DNA from: Haplosporangium gracile
Taxonomy: Eukaryota; Mortierellomycota; Mortierellomycetes; Mortierellales; Mortierellaceae
Assembly: GCA_015499985.1 (NCBI GenBank)
Contig: JAAAUF010000775.1
Span: 1 to 20,131 of the forward strand
Length of the DNA stretch: 20,131 nt
Direction of reading: 5' to 3'
Both the position numbers and the translations under genes were made by a program. Shown here in pieces: positions 1 to 9,100 of the stretch (position 1 is its first letter; each line of letters opens with the position of its first letter). The notes below the pieces were generated by a model. It saw only the letters and a list, made by a program, of their open reading frames with translations. It ran no database searches and was not told the DNA's origin.

Positions 1-1403
1 CTAACGGAGATTCGCAACATTGTCAAGACCAAGGAGGATGTCATGAGATCCTGGCCACAAGAGGGGTGTGACCCGGAGCAGGTCGAGAGCCAAGAGGACG
101 TTGATTGGCAATGGTCGCAGGCCGCGTATGATTCGGAGAAGATTAGGATCTTGTGTATTAACCTCGGTCAGGCGTGCGTTGTTGAAGCCAGTGGTTCACT
201 GCCGGATGTGCCGGGTTTCGACAAGAAGGGAAAGATGAAGTACCCCGATCAGGACACGAAGGGCAAGATGAAGGCCGTCTCAACTTCTACTGCGCCATAT
301 TCCACGCGTCGTCTGCTGCCCTCTCAACCGCCGGAGCGTCAACCTCTACTGCGCCATCTTTCAACGCGTCGATTTCTACCCCAGCCCATCCAAAGCCTGT
401 ATTCTTCACCTCGCTGTGAAGCAGAAGGTTGTTTCCCAACCAACCTTTAAACACCGCAGGTGGATGGAGGATCAGAAAAATGTTGTACTTCAAGGAGCCC
501 ATACATCAATGGCGGATTTAGAAACGGAGTTGTCTCCTCTCCGTGGCAAAGACGCAAATGTTGTGGAGTACCTCGAGGAGCTGGAGCGTGTTCAGGATCG
601 GTTCGACTCGGGGACCATATGCGGTTCAAGCGACATGGATGGGATGCTAGCCGAGCGCGCGAGGAAGAGTTCAAGACCATTGCGAATCGCCTTCTTGGGC
701 TAGGTGAAGGATCCATCGGAGCAAAACGCGACCCGAAAAATCTGGTCGTTATTGGGATTGGGCTTGGACAGTTCTCCTGCAAGACAGGACCTACATCTCT
801 CCATGGGACGTTCATGTCGTTCTTTGTACAATTGGCAAGTTCTATTTCAACTTCAACTTTGGTGCTTACACTTTGTCGCCTATGCTGCTATTTGTCAATA
901 TATTAATCTCCCGCATCTATTTTACTCTTTTTTAGGCGTGGTCCTTGGGATACATTATGGGACTAACGAGTTTTATACCTCGAAAAAATGTCCGACATGT
1001 TTCAAGTTCGTCTGTCAGGTCAATATTCGGCGGTTGTATTGTCGAAACTGCGAGCAGTTTTTTCCACCGCGATATAATGGCGGCGCACAACATGTGTAAC
1101 ATCGTCAAGGGCCATCTTCTACATCGACGACGACCCAAGTATCTCCAGCCCATCGACAAGGACGGCAACTATCCTTGGATGGAGGACGACGGTAGTAACA
1201 GTAGTCCGGAGTCACCAGCCAAGGATCCCAAGACCGGTGCTGGTAATACGCCTGTTCTGGCTTCCAAGAGACGCAAGCTGATTGACGATGGCGAGCACAG
1301 CTTGACTCTTGGTCATGGTACCAAGAGGCGCCAGCTGGAGGAGGATGCCAAGCCCTTCATACAACCTTCCGAGGGACCAGAGTTGGAGGATCCAACTCTT
1401 TAG
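1..1403 (+). pseudogene. Decayed Fanzor (eukaryotic TnpB-like RNA-guided nuclease) gene, 5' truncated by window edge
   Basis: Fanzors are eukaryotic relatives of transposon TnpB: RuvC nucleases guided by an RNA encoded beside the gene. Reading across frames gives the expected C-terminal order. The RuvC-I-like strand ILCINLGQA lies at 148-174. A Ser/Thr-rich linker follows at about 270-400. Then come LAVKQKVVSQPTFKHRRW (410-463), DANVVEYLEELERVQDRFD (551-607) and RFKRHGWD (622-645). IGIGLGQF with the block TSLHGTFMSFFVQL ends at 834, GTNEFYTSKKCPTC precedes a second Cys pair YCRNC (zinc ribbon, 959-1051), and HRDIMAAHNM is the RuvC-III block (1065-1094). A 101-nt GC-AG intron (835-935) joins FVQL to AWSLGYI. 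The tail has basic clusters SKRRK and TKRRQ and stops at 1401-1403. Frame changes near 297-305, 405-412, 607-622, 957-962 and 1058-1066, plus Asn for Asp in RuvC-I, make it non-functional as read. The 5' part lies outside the window. Family call is from motif recognition; I am fairly sure. Confidence 0.85.
280..371 (+). repeat. Imperfect 32/33-nt direct repeat in the Fanzor linker
   Basis: Copies lie at 280-311 and 339-371, both running from TCAAC(T/C)TCTACTGCGCCAT to ACGCGTCG. Both encode a Ser-Thr-Ser-Thr-Ala-Pro phrase, but in different reading frames. The first copy is one base shorter, which locates one of the gene's frameshifts. Confidence 0.75.
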
Positions 1404-2039
1404 TATATTTTTTTTTTCGTGTGTAGCAATCACTAGACAGTTCTGATTGTGGGGATGAACGTTTACGTGACTCTAGTAACGTAATTATGGCGCCCATTCT
1501 CCTGCTTTCATGCATAGGGTGTATGTATTTGATGGTGCCCGGCAAAGACAAAAATAATAAATTCAAGCTCATGGCGAAGCAGTGATGAAGGGTCTTTGAC
1601 GGAAGGTTTTCAAAATGTATTTGGCCACGCGGTTCTGAATGCCCCGTGACTTTCATCGTAGCCGAGAGGTCTAGTGCCGGGTGTGGCCATAATCGGGACG
1701 ATAAGGTACATACTGTACATTGCACGTGCAGAAGTGAAGAAGGGGCCTTTAAGTAAGGGGAGGATCCTTTTGGCGTGAGATTGACAAGGAAGGAGAGCGA
1801 TAGGAAGCGTACCATGCCACGTCAATCTTTCAGATCTATCCCTGCTGCCAGCGGGTAATCAATTTGTGGTTGTGTGCCGACGACGGTATCGAAGGTGAAA
1901 AAAATAAAATATGAGATGACAATTATTCCAAATTGAGAGGCGGAGAAAGAAAGAAGACATGACAAAATAGAAGGAAGAGCAATTTGGAACGCCACCTTGG
2001 TCTCACCTCTATTTGACTTTTTGCCTTGATTTCTCCTTC
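1404..2039. other. Non-coding 3' flank of the Fanzor relic
   Basis: I see no convincing gene here. An AATAAA at 1556-1561 could serve the Fanzor transcript. A 10-bp perfect palindrome lies at 1721-1730, next to a direct repeat GTACAT-ACT-GTACAT. In studied Fanzors the guide RNA arises from the 3' end of the gene and its downstream flank, so any remnant of it would be expected here; nothing in the bases alone proves one. No transposon terminal repeat could be tested because the left end is missing. Confidence 0.5.
1721..1730. promoter_or_regulatory. TGCACGTGCA palindrome with CACGTG E-box core
   Basis: A perfect 10-bp palindrome whose core CACGTG is the classic binding site of bHLH factors such as Cbf1/Pho4-type regulators in fungi. 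It lies about 540 nt upstream of the EF-hand gene ATG. A regulatory role is inference; the site could be chance. Confidence 0.35.
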
Positions 2040-2266
2040 TGTTCTTAACACATCTCTCTCTCTCTCGTTCTTTTTCTCTCTCTTTCTTTTCTCGTTTCGT
2101 TTCGTTTACTACTTCCTCACTCACACATTCTCATACCTCGTCCACACCTTCCCCAGGCACACCCTCACTCGCTCACACTCTCACCCACTCTCACTCACTC
2201 TCACTCACTTTAACTTACCCTCCCCATCCAACCTTGCACACATACTCACAACTCACACTTTTAGCA
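2040..2266 (+). promoter_or_regulatory. CT/CACTC-rich promoter and leader of the EF-hand gene
   Basis: The non-template strand is strongly pyrimidine-rich: a CT dinucleotide run near 2053-2066, CGTTT repeats near 2092-2106, and CACTC/TCACTCACTC tandem units at about 2166-2210. These directly precede the ATG at 2267. Such CT tracts are common just upstream of fungal transcription starts. No TATA box was identified. Confidence 0.5.
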
Positions 2267-5226
2267 ATGGGAGCAAAGCACTCAAAAGAAAACAAGGACC
2301 TCGCCAGACGCACTCACTGTAACCACCGCTTCCCTTTTCCACCTTGCTCCAATAAACAACTATCTTTGTCTTTTCTCTTTATTCCAAGGACAGTCAACTC
2401 ATCTCTTTCTCTTGTTTTGTCTCTCTTCTCATTCAACCTTTTTATTTCTTTAGTCTCAAAACGTGAGATTCACACTCTTAGGCGCGAGTTTGAAAAGACG
2501 TCAAACGCCTCCCGGTCCAACGTCCTCACCGAGGCACAGTTCAAGGAGGCAAGTATTTGTCCCGTACATAGACGCACTAATTTTCTATTTCTTCCTATCC
2601 GCCTCGCTGGCTGGCCGACGGGACTGGGTTGACAACCGGTAGTTGTCTCTGGAGCACTTTGTTGTTTACGCCCCGCAACAACCTTTGTATCCAAAGTGAA
2701 AAGAGGAAACAAAATAGAAAAAATCAGGCGCACGTCTTTCTTGTCTTTGTTGGTTTCTTGTGTGCGCTGTAAGACACTTACACGCAAAGCGCAGGACAGG
2801 ACAAAAATGTCAATAGCGACGAAGTGTGACCAATCGACACTTTACACGCTTGAGGAACCATTCACAACAAAGCAACAAGCTACAGGGAAAACAACAACAC
2901 CAGCAATGCAGGCACTCGTATGCATACACGCGTAGTTTCTTTTTGTCTCTCTCTCTCTCGACAAACAGATGATGGATAGAGACAAAGAGAAAATGAGTGA
3001 GCCATGGCTTATTTTTCTTTTACAGTTCGATTGCACGCTGTTTCTCTCCCTCACTCTTTCTCTTTCAGGCCTCATTGATATTGCACTGTTCAAAAATATC
3101 TGACAAAGACAATTGGGGATTACCAAAGAGCTCTTTCGCTCAGTTGCTTTGCTCAAGTCAGCCAGGGAGAAGAAGAGGAGGGAGAATATACGGCAGGTGT
3201 TTTTTTGGAAGAGAATAATATTAATAACAACAACCAAAAAACAAAGGGTTCATTTAACACACTCGGCGTTTTCGCCGTTTTTATGTCTCGCCTCGGCCCT
3301 TCACTTAAACATCAACAACAACACTTACTATGCTATCAATAACAACGATAGTAAAGGCGACAACTTTAACTAAAAGAAGACTACAGTATGAAAAGCGGAG
3401 GAACAAAAAAACTATCAATCGAACCATTCCCTTTCTTCTAACGCAGCGACCCTTCTTTTTCCTATACCTTACTCCTTGCTTGCTCAGAGGATGCTCTCTC
3501 TCGCTCGACATATCTTGCCAATCTAACACTTTGTGTTCTTGTTCCTAATAGACTTTCCGTCGTATCTTGCATTCCTCGCCCTTGGACGATGTTTTCCTGA
3601 CTCGACTGTTCTCCGCCTTTGACACCAACCCAAGCACAAAGGGTGTCAACTTTAAAGAGTTCATTGAAGGCCTCTCCGTCTTCATGAAGGGCACTCCGGA
3701 CGAGAAGCTCGAGCGTAAGTTCATTCCATTTCTGTTGTCAGGCGTCAATTTGTTTCGCACTTCGTTATCTGGAACAATCTGATGACCTGTTTACCCCCTT
3801 GCTGTCCGAGGCAAGAAAAGAGATGAGCACCTGCAGGATCCGTATTGAAACGACAAACAGGCACACACAGAGGCGAACACAGAAATTTTACACCAAAGGA
3901 GATTAGAGAACGGACGGGACAGGAGCAATGAATCTTCTCCGTCGAGGAAGAAGGTGACTAAACTCATCATTTTTTTTTTTACTATTTCGTCGTTTTTCGA
4001 TATCTAGTCTCGTTCAAGTTGTACGACATTGACCATGCTGGATATATCACTCGTCCTGGATTGGAAAGGGCCATGACTCAATTGGTAAGAAAACTCTTGC
4101 TCTCATTAGCATCCACGCACGCTCTGCTGTGATGTCTCATGTTCACACGAGAAGTGGGATAAAGAGTGAAAGGAATTTCTGTAAACCACATGAATGACTA
4201 ACTATTTTTTTTGCCTCCTATGTTTTTTTCTTTTTCCTTTATTCCTGTAACTGCATGTTACTACTTTTCATCTTGTAACTGCATTCACAGCACTCGGTCG
4301 TCGCAGGATCAACCCAGGATGAGACGCACCAAATTCAAGAGTTGGTCAAACGTATCTTTGATGATCTGGATGTCAACAACGACGGCAAGCTGTCTCTGGA
4401 AGAATATAAACTAAACTCGATGAAGGAGCCGCTTATTATCGACTTTCTTAGTCAGTTCCTTGCCGACCAAACTGATTCGGGCTCCAACTCGATCTGCTCT
4501 GCCCTGTCAGTTCCACCCTCGCCCCGCTCTGGTTCATCTCCTCCATCGCCCCGATTCAGTCACTTTGCGCCACCTTCGCCTAGATTGAGAGATTCGCTTT
4601 ACGGAACGGCTTCGGGACATCCTTTCCAGAGCTCGTCGCCTGCAGGCAGCTTCCGTCTGAGCAACTCGCACAGCTTGCTCTGGCTCAATGGCGGAATCAA
4701 CGGTAGCGGAGACTTGTTGGGTAAGGTCAACGAGTTTGAGGGATTGGTCGCAGCAGAGGAGGAACAGGCAAAGGAGCGCAAGGCGGCCGAGGAAAAGAAG
4801 GCTGCTGCTGCTACTGCTGTGGCCGCGCCTGCAGTGGCGCCCGTCAATGGGGTATCAGAGAAGAAGACCAACGGCACAGAGGAGAAGGTGAAGTCACAAG
4901 TGGATATTGTTGTTGTACCATCGGATGACAGTGCATCGACCGCACCGGCAGAGACAACAACAGAAACGACGGCGGCAACAGAGAAGAAGGTCAACGGTGA
5001 GCATACAACCAACGGCGTTTTGGCAGCGGCACCTGCCGAGGAGGTCCATAGCATGGCAGCGACGGTTGCCTCTGACGAGGTCAAGGAGAAGGAGCAGCAC
5101 GCAGCAGCAGTGGACGAGGTCTCTCAGGTGACTCTCGAGAAAGCAGAAGCCAATGGAGGACTTGAGATCCGGCCAGAGCCGACTCTTGAGGAGACGACAG
5201 CCAAGCTGAACATCCAGTCCAGCTAG
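2267..5226 (+). CDS. EF-hand calcium-binding protein (calcineurin B/NCS-like core) with long disordered tail
   Basis: Five exons: 2267-2318, 2454-2548, 3552-3714, 4008-4084, 4291-5226; 440 aa. It starts MGAKHSK, with Gly2 and Ser6 fitting an N-myristoylation signal, so membrane association is likely. Residues 20-190 form a four-EF-hand-like core resembling calcineurin B, NCS and CBL sensors. EF1 is vestigial. The second loop starts at Asp73 and carries one extra residue (Glu at position 13). The third (110-121) has Gly at position 12 instead of Glu. Only the last loop (156-167, DVNNDGKLSLEE) is canonical. Residues about 190-440 are low complexity: three PPSPR motifs (204-208, 213-217, 223-227), possible proline-directed or 14-3-3-type sites, then an Ala/Glu/Lys/Thr-rich stretch. 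Intron 2 is GC-AG and 1003 nt long; intron 1 is 135 nt with no in-frame stop. It probably acts as a calcium sensor; its partner is unknown. Confidence 0.88.
2549..3551 (+). other. Unusually long GC-AG intron of the EF-hand gene
   Basis: The donor AG|GCAAGT is the strong consensus used by GC-AG introns, and the acceptor is AATAG|ACT. The flanking exons join in phase 0, and the protein across the join aligns with calcineurin-B-type sensors without an obvious gap, so no exon seems to be missing. The intron is rich in CT runs (about 2947-2959) and A/T. I recognise no nested gene. Confidence 0.65.
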
Positions 5227-5578
5227 AGTGGTTTTCACAATGGGTATCTCGACCGATACTCTTGATTGTTTTTTTCTTTTTTAGTTCTTCTTGTGCTTCC
5301 TCGCAACGTGCTTCTTTTTTGCCAACCCACACCAAACAAACACACCCTTTGAAAATATACCAACTCTTTCGCTTATAATACCGACACACCTAATAAAAAA
5401 ACCAGCTGTTTTCGCTTCTGGAAGCAGAACTTCACGCCATATTTCTGGAAAGGGAGGATGTTCGGTCCACTGGTGACATTCATGACTGTCAATATGCAGT
5501 CTTTTCTTCCACCTACTTTTTTCTTTTTTCTTTTTCTTTTTATTTCTTACCTACACTCTTTCACACTCAACCATCATC
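5227..5578 (+). other. Intergenic: EF-hand 3' UTR and leader of the small membrane protein gene
   Basis: AATAAA at 5392-5397 is a plausible poly(A) signal for the EF-hand gene. A T/C-rich run at about 5508-5570 (repeated TTTTC units) leads into the next ATG at 5579. No coding feature or RNA gene was seen. Confidence 0.5.
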
Positions 5579-5788
5579 ATGGGCAACATCATCTCGTACT
5601 CAAGGAACGACATCATCTACTCTGCGATCCTGATTGGAGTCTGGCTGATGGTCCGTCCATTCTTTGTCCGCATGAGCGAGCGGGCCCAGGTCAGAAGCGA
5701 ACAGTCCCTTGCTGCCGAAGCCGCCCACAACGATGCCCAACGGGCGCCGGCCTCTTCTAGTGCAGGTGGCCGGAAAAAGCTTGACTAA
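5579..5788 (+). CDS. Small single-pass membrane protein, weakly Pga2-like
   Basis: One intron-less 69-aa frame. It begins MGNIISYSRND, has one hydrophobic segment at about residues 12-30 containing GVWLMVRPFF, and then a charged Arg/Glu/Gln helix and an Ala/Ser-rich tail ending GGRKKLD. The hydrophobic stretch followed by RP and a charged helix recalls the N-terminal part of the fungal Pga2 family (ER/protein trafficking), but Pga2 proteins are about twice as long and the match is too short to name it. MGN could also be myristoylated. Support for reality: ATG in good context (ATCATGGGC) after a T/C-rich leader, and a poly(A) signal AATAAA at 6052-6057. The gene is convergent with YME2. Function not assigned. 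Confidence 0.6.
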   Translation: MGNIISYSRNDIIYSAILIGVWLMVRPFFVRMSERAQVRSEQSLAAEAAHNDAQRAPASSSAGGRKKLD

Positions 5789-6123
5789 GTTTTCCATGGA
5801 CAAGTTCACAGAGTGAGACTCTCGGGCGCAAAAGGAGTGATATAGTCAAGCTGAGGGTAGAAAACCCGACTTCCCTTCTCCTTCCGTTTCCTCTTGACGA
5901 CTCACCATACTGTTCCTCTCCTGCCCTATCGAGTTCACGTCATAACTCAGTCAACTCGACCCACCACTTTTTCTTCATACACTCTCTCCTTCTCGTCCAT
6001 CAACAACAATACCAGCAACCAACAACCAACAATCAACAATAACCTTCCAATAATAAACACATAAGCAACCATCTTACACTCGATGGTTATCATATTTTTT
6101 ATTTTATTAATAATCATAAGAGT
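5789..6123. other. Convergent 3' region between the small membrane gene and YME2
   Basis: Holds both 3' ends. AATAAA at 6052-6057 serves the + strand gene. On the - strand AATAAA lies at 6108-6103, 16 nt past the YME2 stop. The two signals are within 60 nt of each other, so the transcripts probably overlap tail to tail. A CAA/CCAA-rich run occupies about 6001-6045. No gene seen. Confidence 0.55.
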
Positions 6124-9100
6124 TTATTTACCATTACTTTGATTGTTGATGCTCAAGGAAGCAACATCCTTTTTGGCCTGGATCATGTCCTGTTCATATG
6201 TTTCAATCTTGGCATGACTTTCCGCCAACTTCTTCATCAACCATTTGACTCGAGTGTCAACCTCCTTGGGGACCCGTCCACCTCCAAACAACCAGGATCC
6301 ATCCTGATGCAGCAGGTTCGAGAGCTCTCGGAGTTCCCCCTCCCATTTAACGACTTTAGCCATCTCATCCTTGTCGAGGAACGTGGTCGATTCGAGATTC
6401 ATCACGGCCTTGAACCCTTCGTCAGAGAGGATCTCTTGGAAGGCGGCCCTATAGATCGGTTTACCGGGTCTGATCGAGAATGGACGTCCTATGTTTTATG
6501 TTTGATGTATTGCGACACAAGAGAATTGAATGGAAGAAATTAGAAACGATAGAAGAGAGAGAGAGCATCATCTCGAAGAGGACTTGATCCACGTGCGCTG
6601 GCACAGTTCAACAGCCGCTCCAACAAAGCATTTTTGTCTTCTTGACACCACAATTTTTGACCTCACTTACCGTTCTTGTGATTGATGCTGATAAGTTCGG
6701 CTTGCTCCATCGCACTGAAAGGCGTCTCGTCGTTCTTAAACAGTGGATGGATCTTGAGCTCATCGAAGCTGGCCTGTTGTAATTTCAATTATTTTTATCA
6801 AAAAGTGTGCATTAGTATTCAATAGCAATTTGAAATGGGTCTGCCACGTAAGCATGGTAGTTGGCAGAAAGTAGCAAAAGACGAGTGAGCCGTTGATAGA
6901 AGAAGAATAAAGAGACTTACGACGCCGTGTGCGGCAAGCTGCTTCATTACGGCCCAGAACTGGATAGGCGTCCAGCCAAGTGTCTTCTTTTCGGTCGAAT
7001 CAAAGTCAAACGCATTCTTTCGCACCTCAATCACCGATCTGCTCAGAATATCATTCACCGCATCTGAATTGCAAAATCAACGGGAGGCAAGCAATAAAAA
7101 AGATCGTCAGTGCGCCTGGACCTAAGAAGCAAAATTACAATTGTCCCCTTGAACGAAAAAAAAAAAAAAAAAAAAAATAATGTTTGATTGTACCTTCTGG
7201 GCCCATGCCGCTCTTCACTTTTTGGACAAAAAGCTCCAGATCGGTAAGGCGGCCTCCAATGGTCTCGACACAGTGGGTGAGGTTGCCGTACTCTTCCTTG
7301 TCCAGGTGCTTGTACACAAACTCCATTGCAGAGTCCAACGTCGCGTCCATGAGTACAATCGTCTCGAACGTCATATTAGGAAGCGCTATATAGCGAGATG
7401 GTGTTTTGTCAATATCTCGTCGCAACGACTCCCATGTCTCATTTCATTTTACAAGAAAGGGTAAGGAGTTACCTTTGGAGAGAGGCTTGGAGGCAGTAAC
7501 GTTGTTACTGATAAAGATGACATGAGCAATATGGTTCTCGACAAGAACAGCAGCCCAGTCCGCCAAGAACGTCCAAAACTCCTTGGCGTGAGGACCCTTC
7601 TCTCGCGACATGTATCCATCAATGACCACGACGGGGATATCATCAGGGTCACACCACTTGCTCTCCTCCTTGGCCTTCTTTGCCTTCTCTTCCTTGGACG
7701 ATGCTTTCTTGGAGCCGAGACTCTGGACTACTCCTGACGTGACATTCCCACCTGACGAGGCAAGCTCGGCTTTCCGTGCCTTCTCCTCGATTGTCATCTC
7801 AATCTTCTTCATAATTGCCTCTGGTGAGATGTTGGACATGTCCTTGGTAGGCGACGTCTGTTGGATGGCGACCGTCAACGTATCCAGAATCTTTTTCAAC
7901 TGTCCCTCAAACGTAGCCGATAGTCCTATAATATTACGAAAATTGCAAGCCGTGTTAAACGACGATGCGTTCGGGTACGATAGGCTAACATTGACATATA
8001 TAGGAGAGGATACTTACCAGCCTTCTGTCCGGTTGTCGCTGTGATGGCCATATCCATCATATTGTTGAGAGTGCTCATGAATTGGAACAAGGGGACGTAT
8101 CCGACCTGCTTGGCCAAATTCGACAAGACCTCGCCCTCGCTCCTCGCGTTTGCTAGCTCGTCACACCGGATGACAATCTTGTGCGTTTTGTCCTTGATCG
8201 CATACTCGACCATGTCTGTCTTTCCCGCTCCACGAGGTCCCTGAACAATTGCAAACGTTTCTGTGATTTATGACCAATAAAACCCCAACATGGGAAAAAA
8301 TATGCGTTAGGAAACTATTTTTGTTCTCTCGCGGAACATACGTGGACACAACAGCTAGATGCCCAAATATTTCCTTACCAGGAGGGTTACGTAGCCAGAT
8401 ACGCAACTTTTCTTCATCTTGTTCACGCTCACGCCATCCAGTCGCCTGAAGAGAGTCGACGGGGGTGCGTGTCAAACGGCCGACAGTCTCTTTGCGAAGC
8501 CACTTGAGAATCGGATACTCGTTGACGTTGAACAACTTGGTGATTTTGGCATGCATGCTAAAGATACGAATAGGGTCAAAGACAATGAACGACACTCCTG
8601 CGACAGCAAAACCTCCCAGAGGGACACTCAATCTAGGGTGGTTGCTCAACCAGGTCCAGATGACGTTGCCTTTCAGCGTCCTCTCGTAAGTGACGCTGAT
8701 CTGTATTCCATTAACCTCAGTTCCATGAAGACAGTTCTTGGCGCTGGTGGCCGCGCGCATAAACGAATACTGGACAATTGCTTGCTTGGGCATATCCTTA
8801 ACGGGTGGGACCTGGAAAATGTCGACAATTTTGCCGTACTTCCTGAAAAGCGTATACAGCCCCTCGACTCCCAGATCTCCAGAATACTCGATCCTGACCT
8901 TCTTGTTGGGGTACCGACTGGCCATATCCTCCAAGAAAGGTTGGCCCTTGACAAGGAAGGCTCGTACTTTTTGAAAGTTGAACCACATGTAGTGACCGTG
9001 GCCCATTAAGTGCTGTTCACATCGACTCTCAATCTCCTTTAGGGCCTCCTTGGTTGTGTAGGACGATGGGTGGACGTATGAAAAGTGGACAAACATTCCG

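Noticed and set aside
1..1403. Explaining the Fanzor frameshifts as sequencing errors
   Set aside because: Five frame changes in 1.4 kb versus none in the roughly 11 kb of coding exons after it, together with the Asp-to-Asn change, point to true decay.
1357..1815. 152-codon open frame on the minus strand downstream of the Fanzor relic
   Set aside because: No recognisable domain, no coherent start context, and it runs antisense into the Fanzor tail; best explained by chance.
3070..3197. Possible extra exon of the EF-hand gene inside intron 2 (CTTTCAG acceptor, CAG|GTGT donor)
   Set aside because: The reading (about 42 residues) is not EF-hand-like, the length breaks the phase-0 join, and the flanking exons align to calcineurin-B-type proteins without a gap.
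4599..5084. 161-codon minus-strand frame opposite the EF-hand tail
   Set aside because: It is the complement of Ala/Glu/Lys-rich codons, giving a Ser/Ala/Val-rich string; composition shadow of the real gene.
5458..5760. Alternative 100-codon frame overlapping the small membrane gene
   Set aside because: It begins inside the pyrimidine-rich leader and reads Phe/Leu and His strings; the frame starting at 5579 has a coherent membrane segment and better start context.
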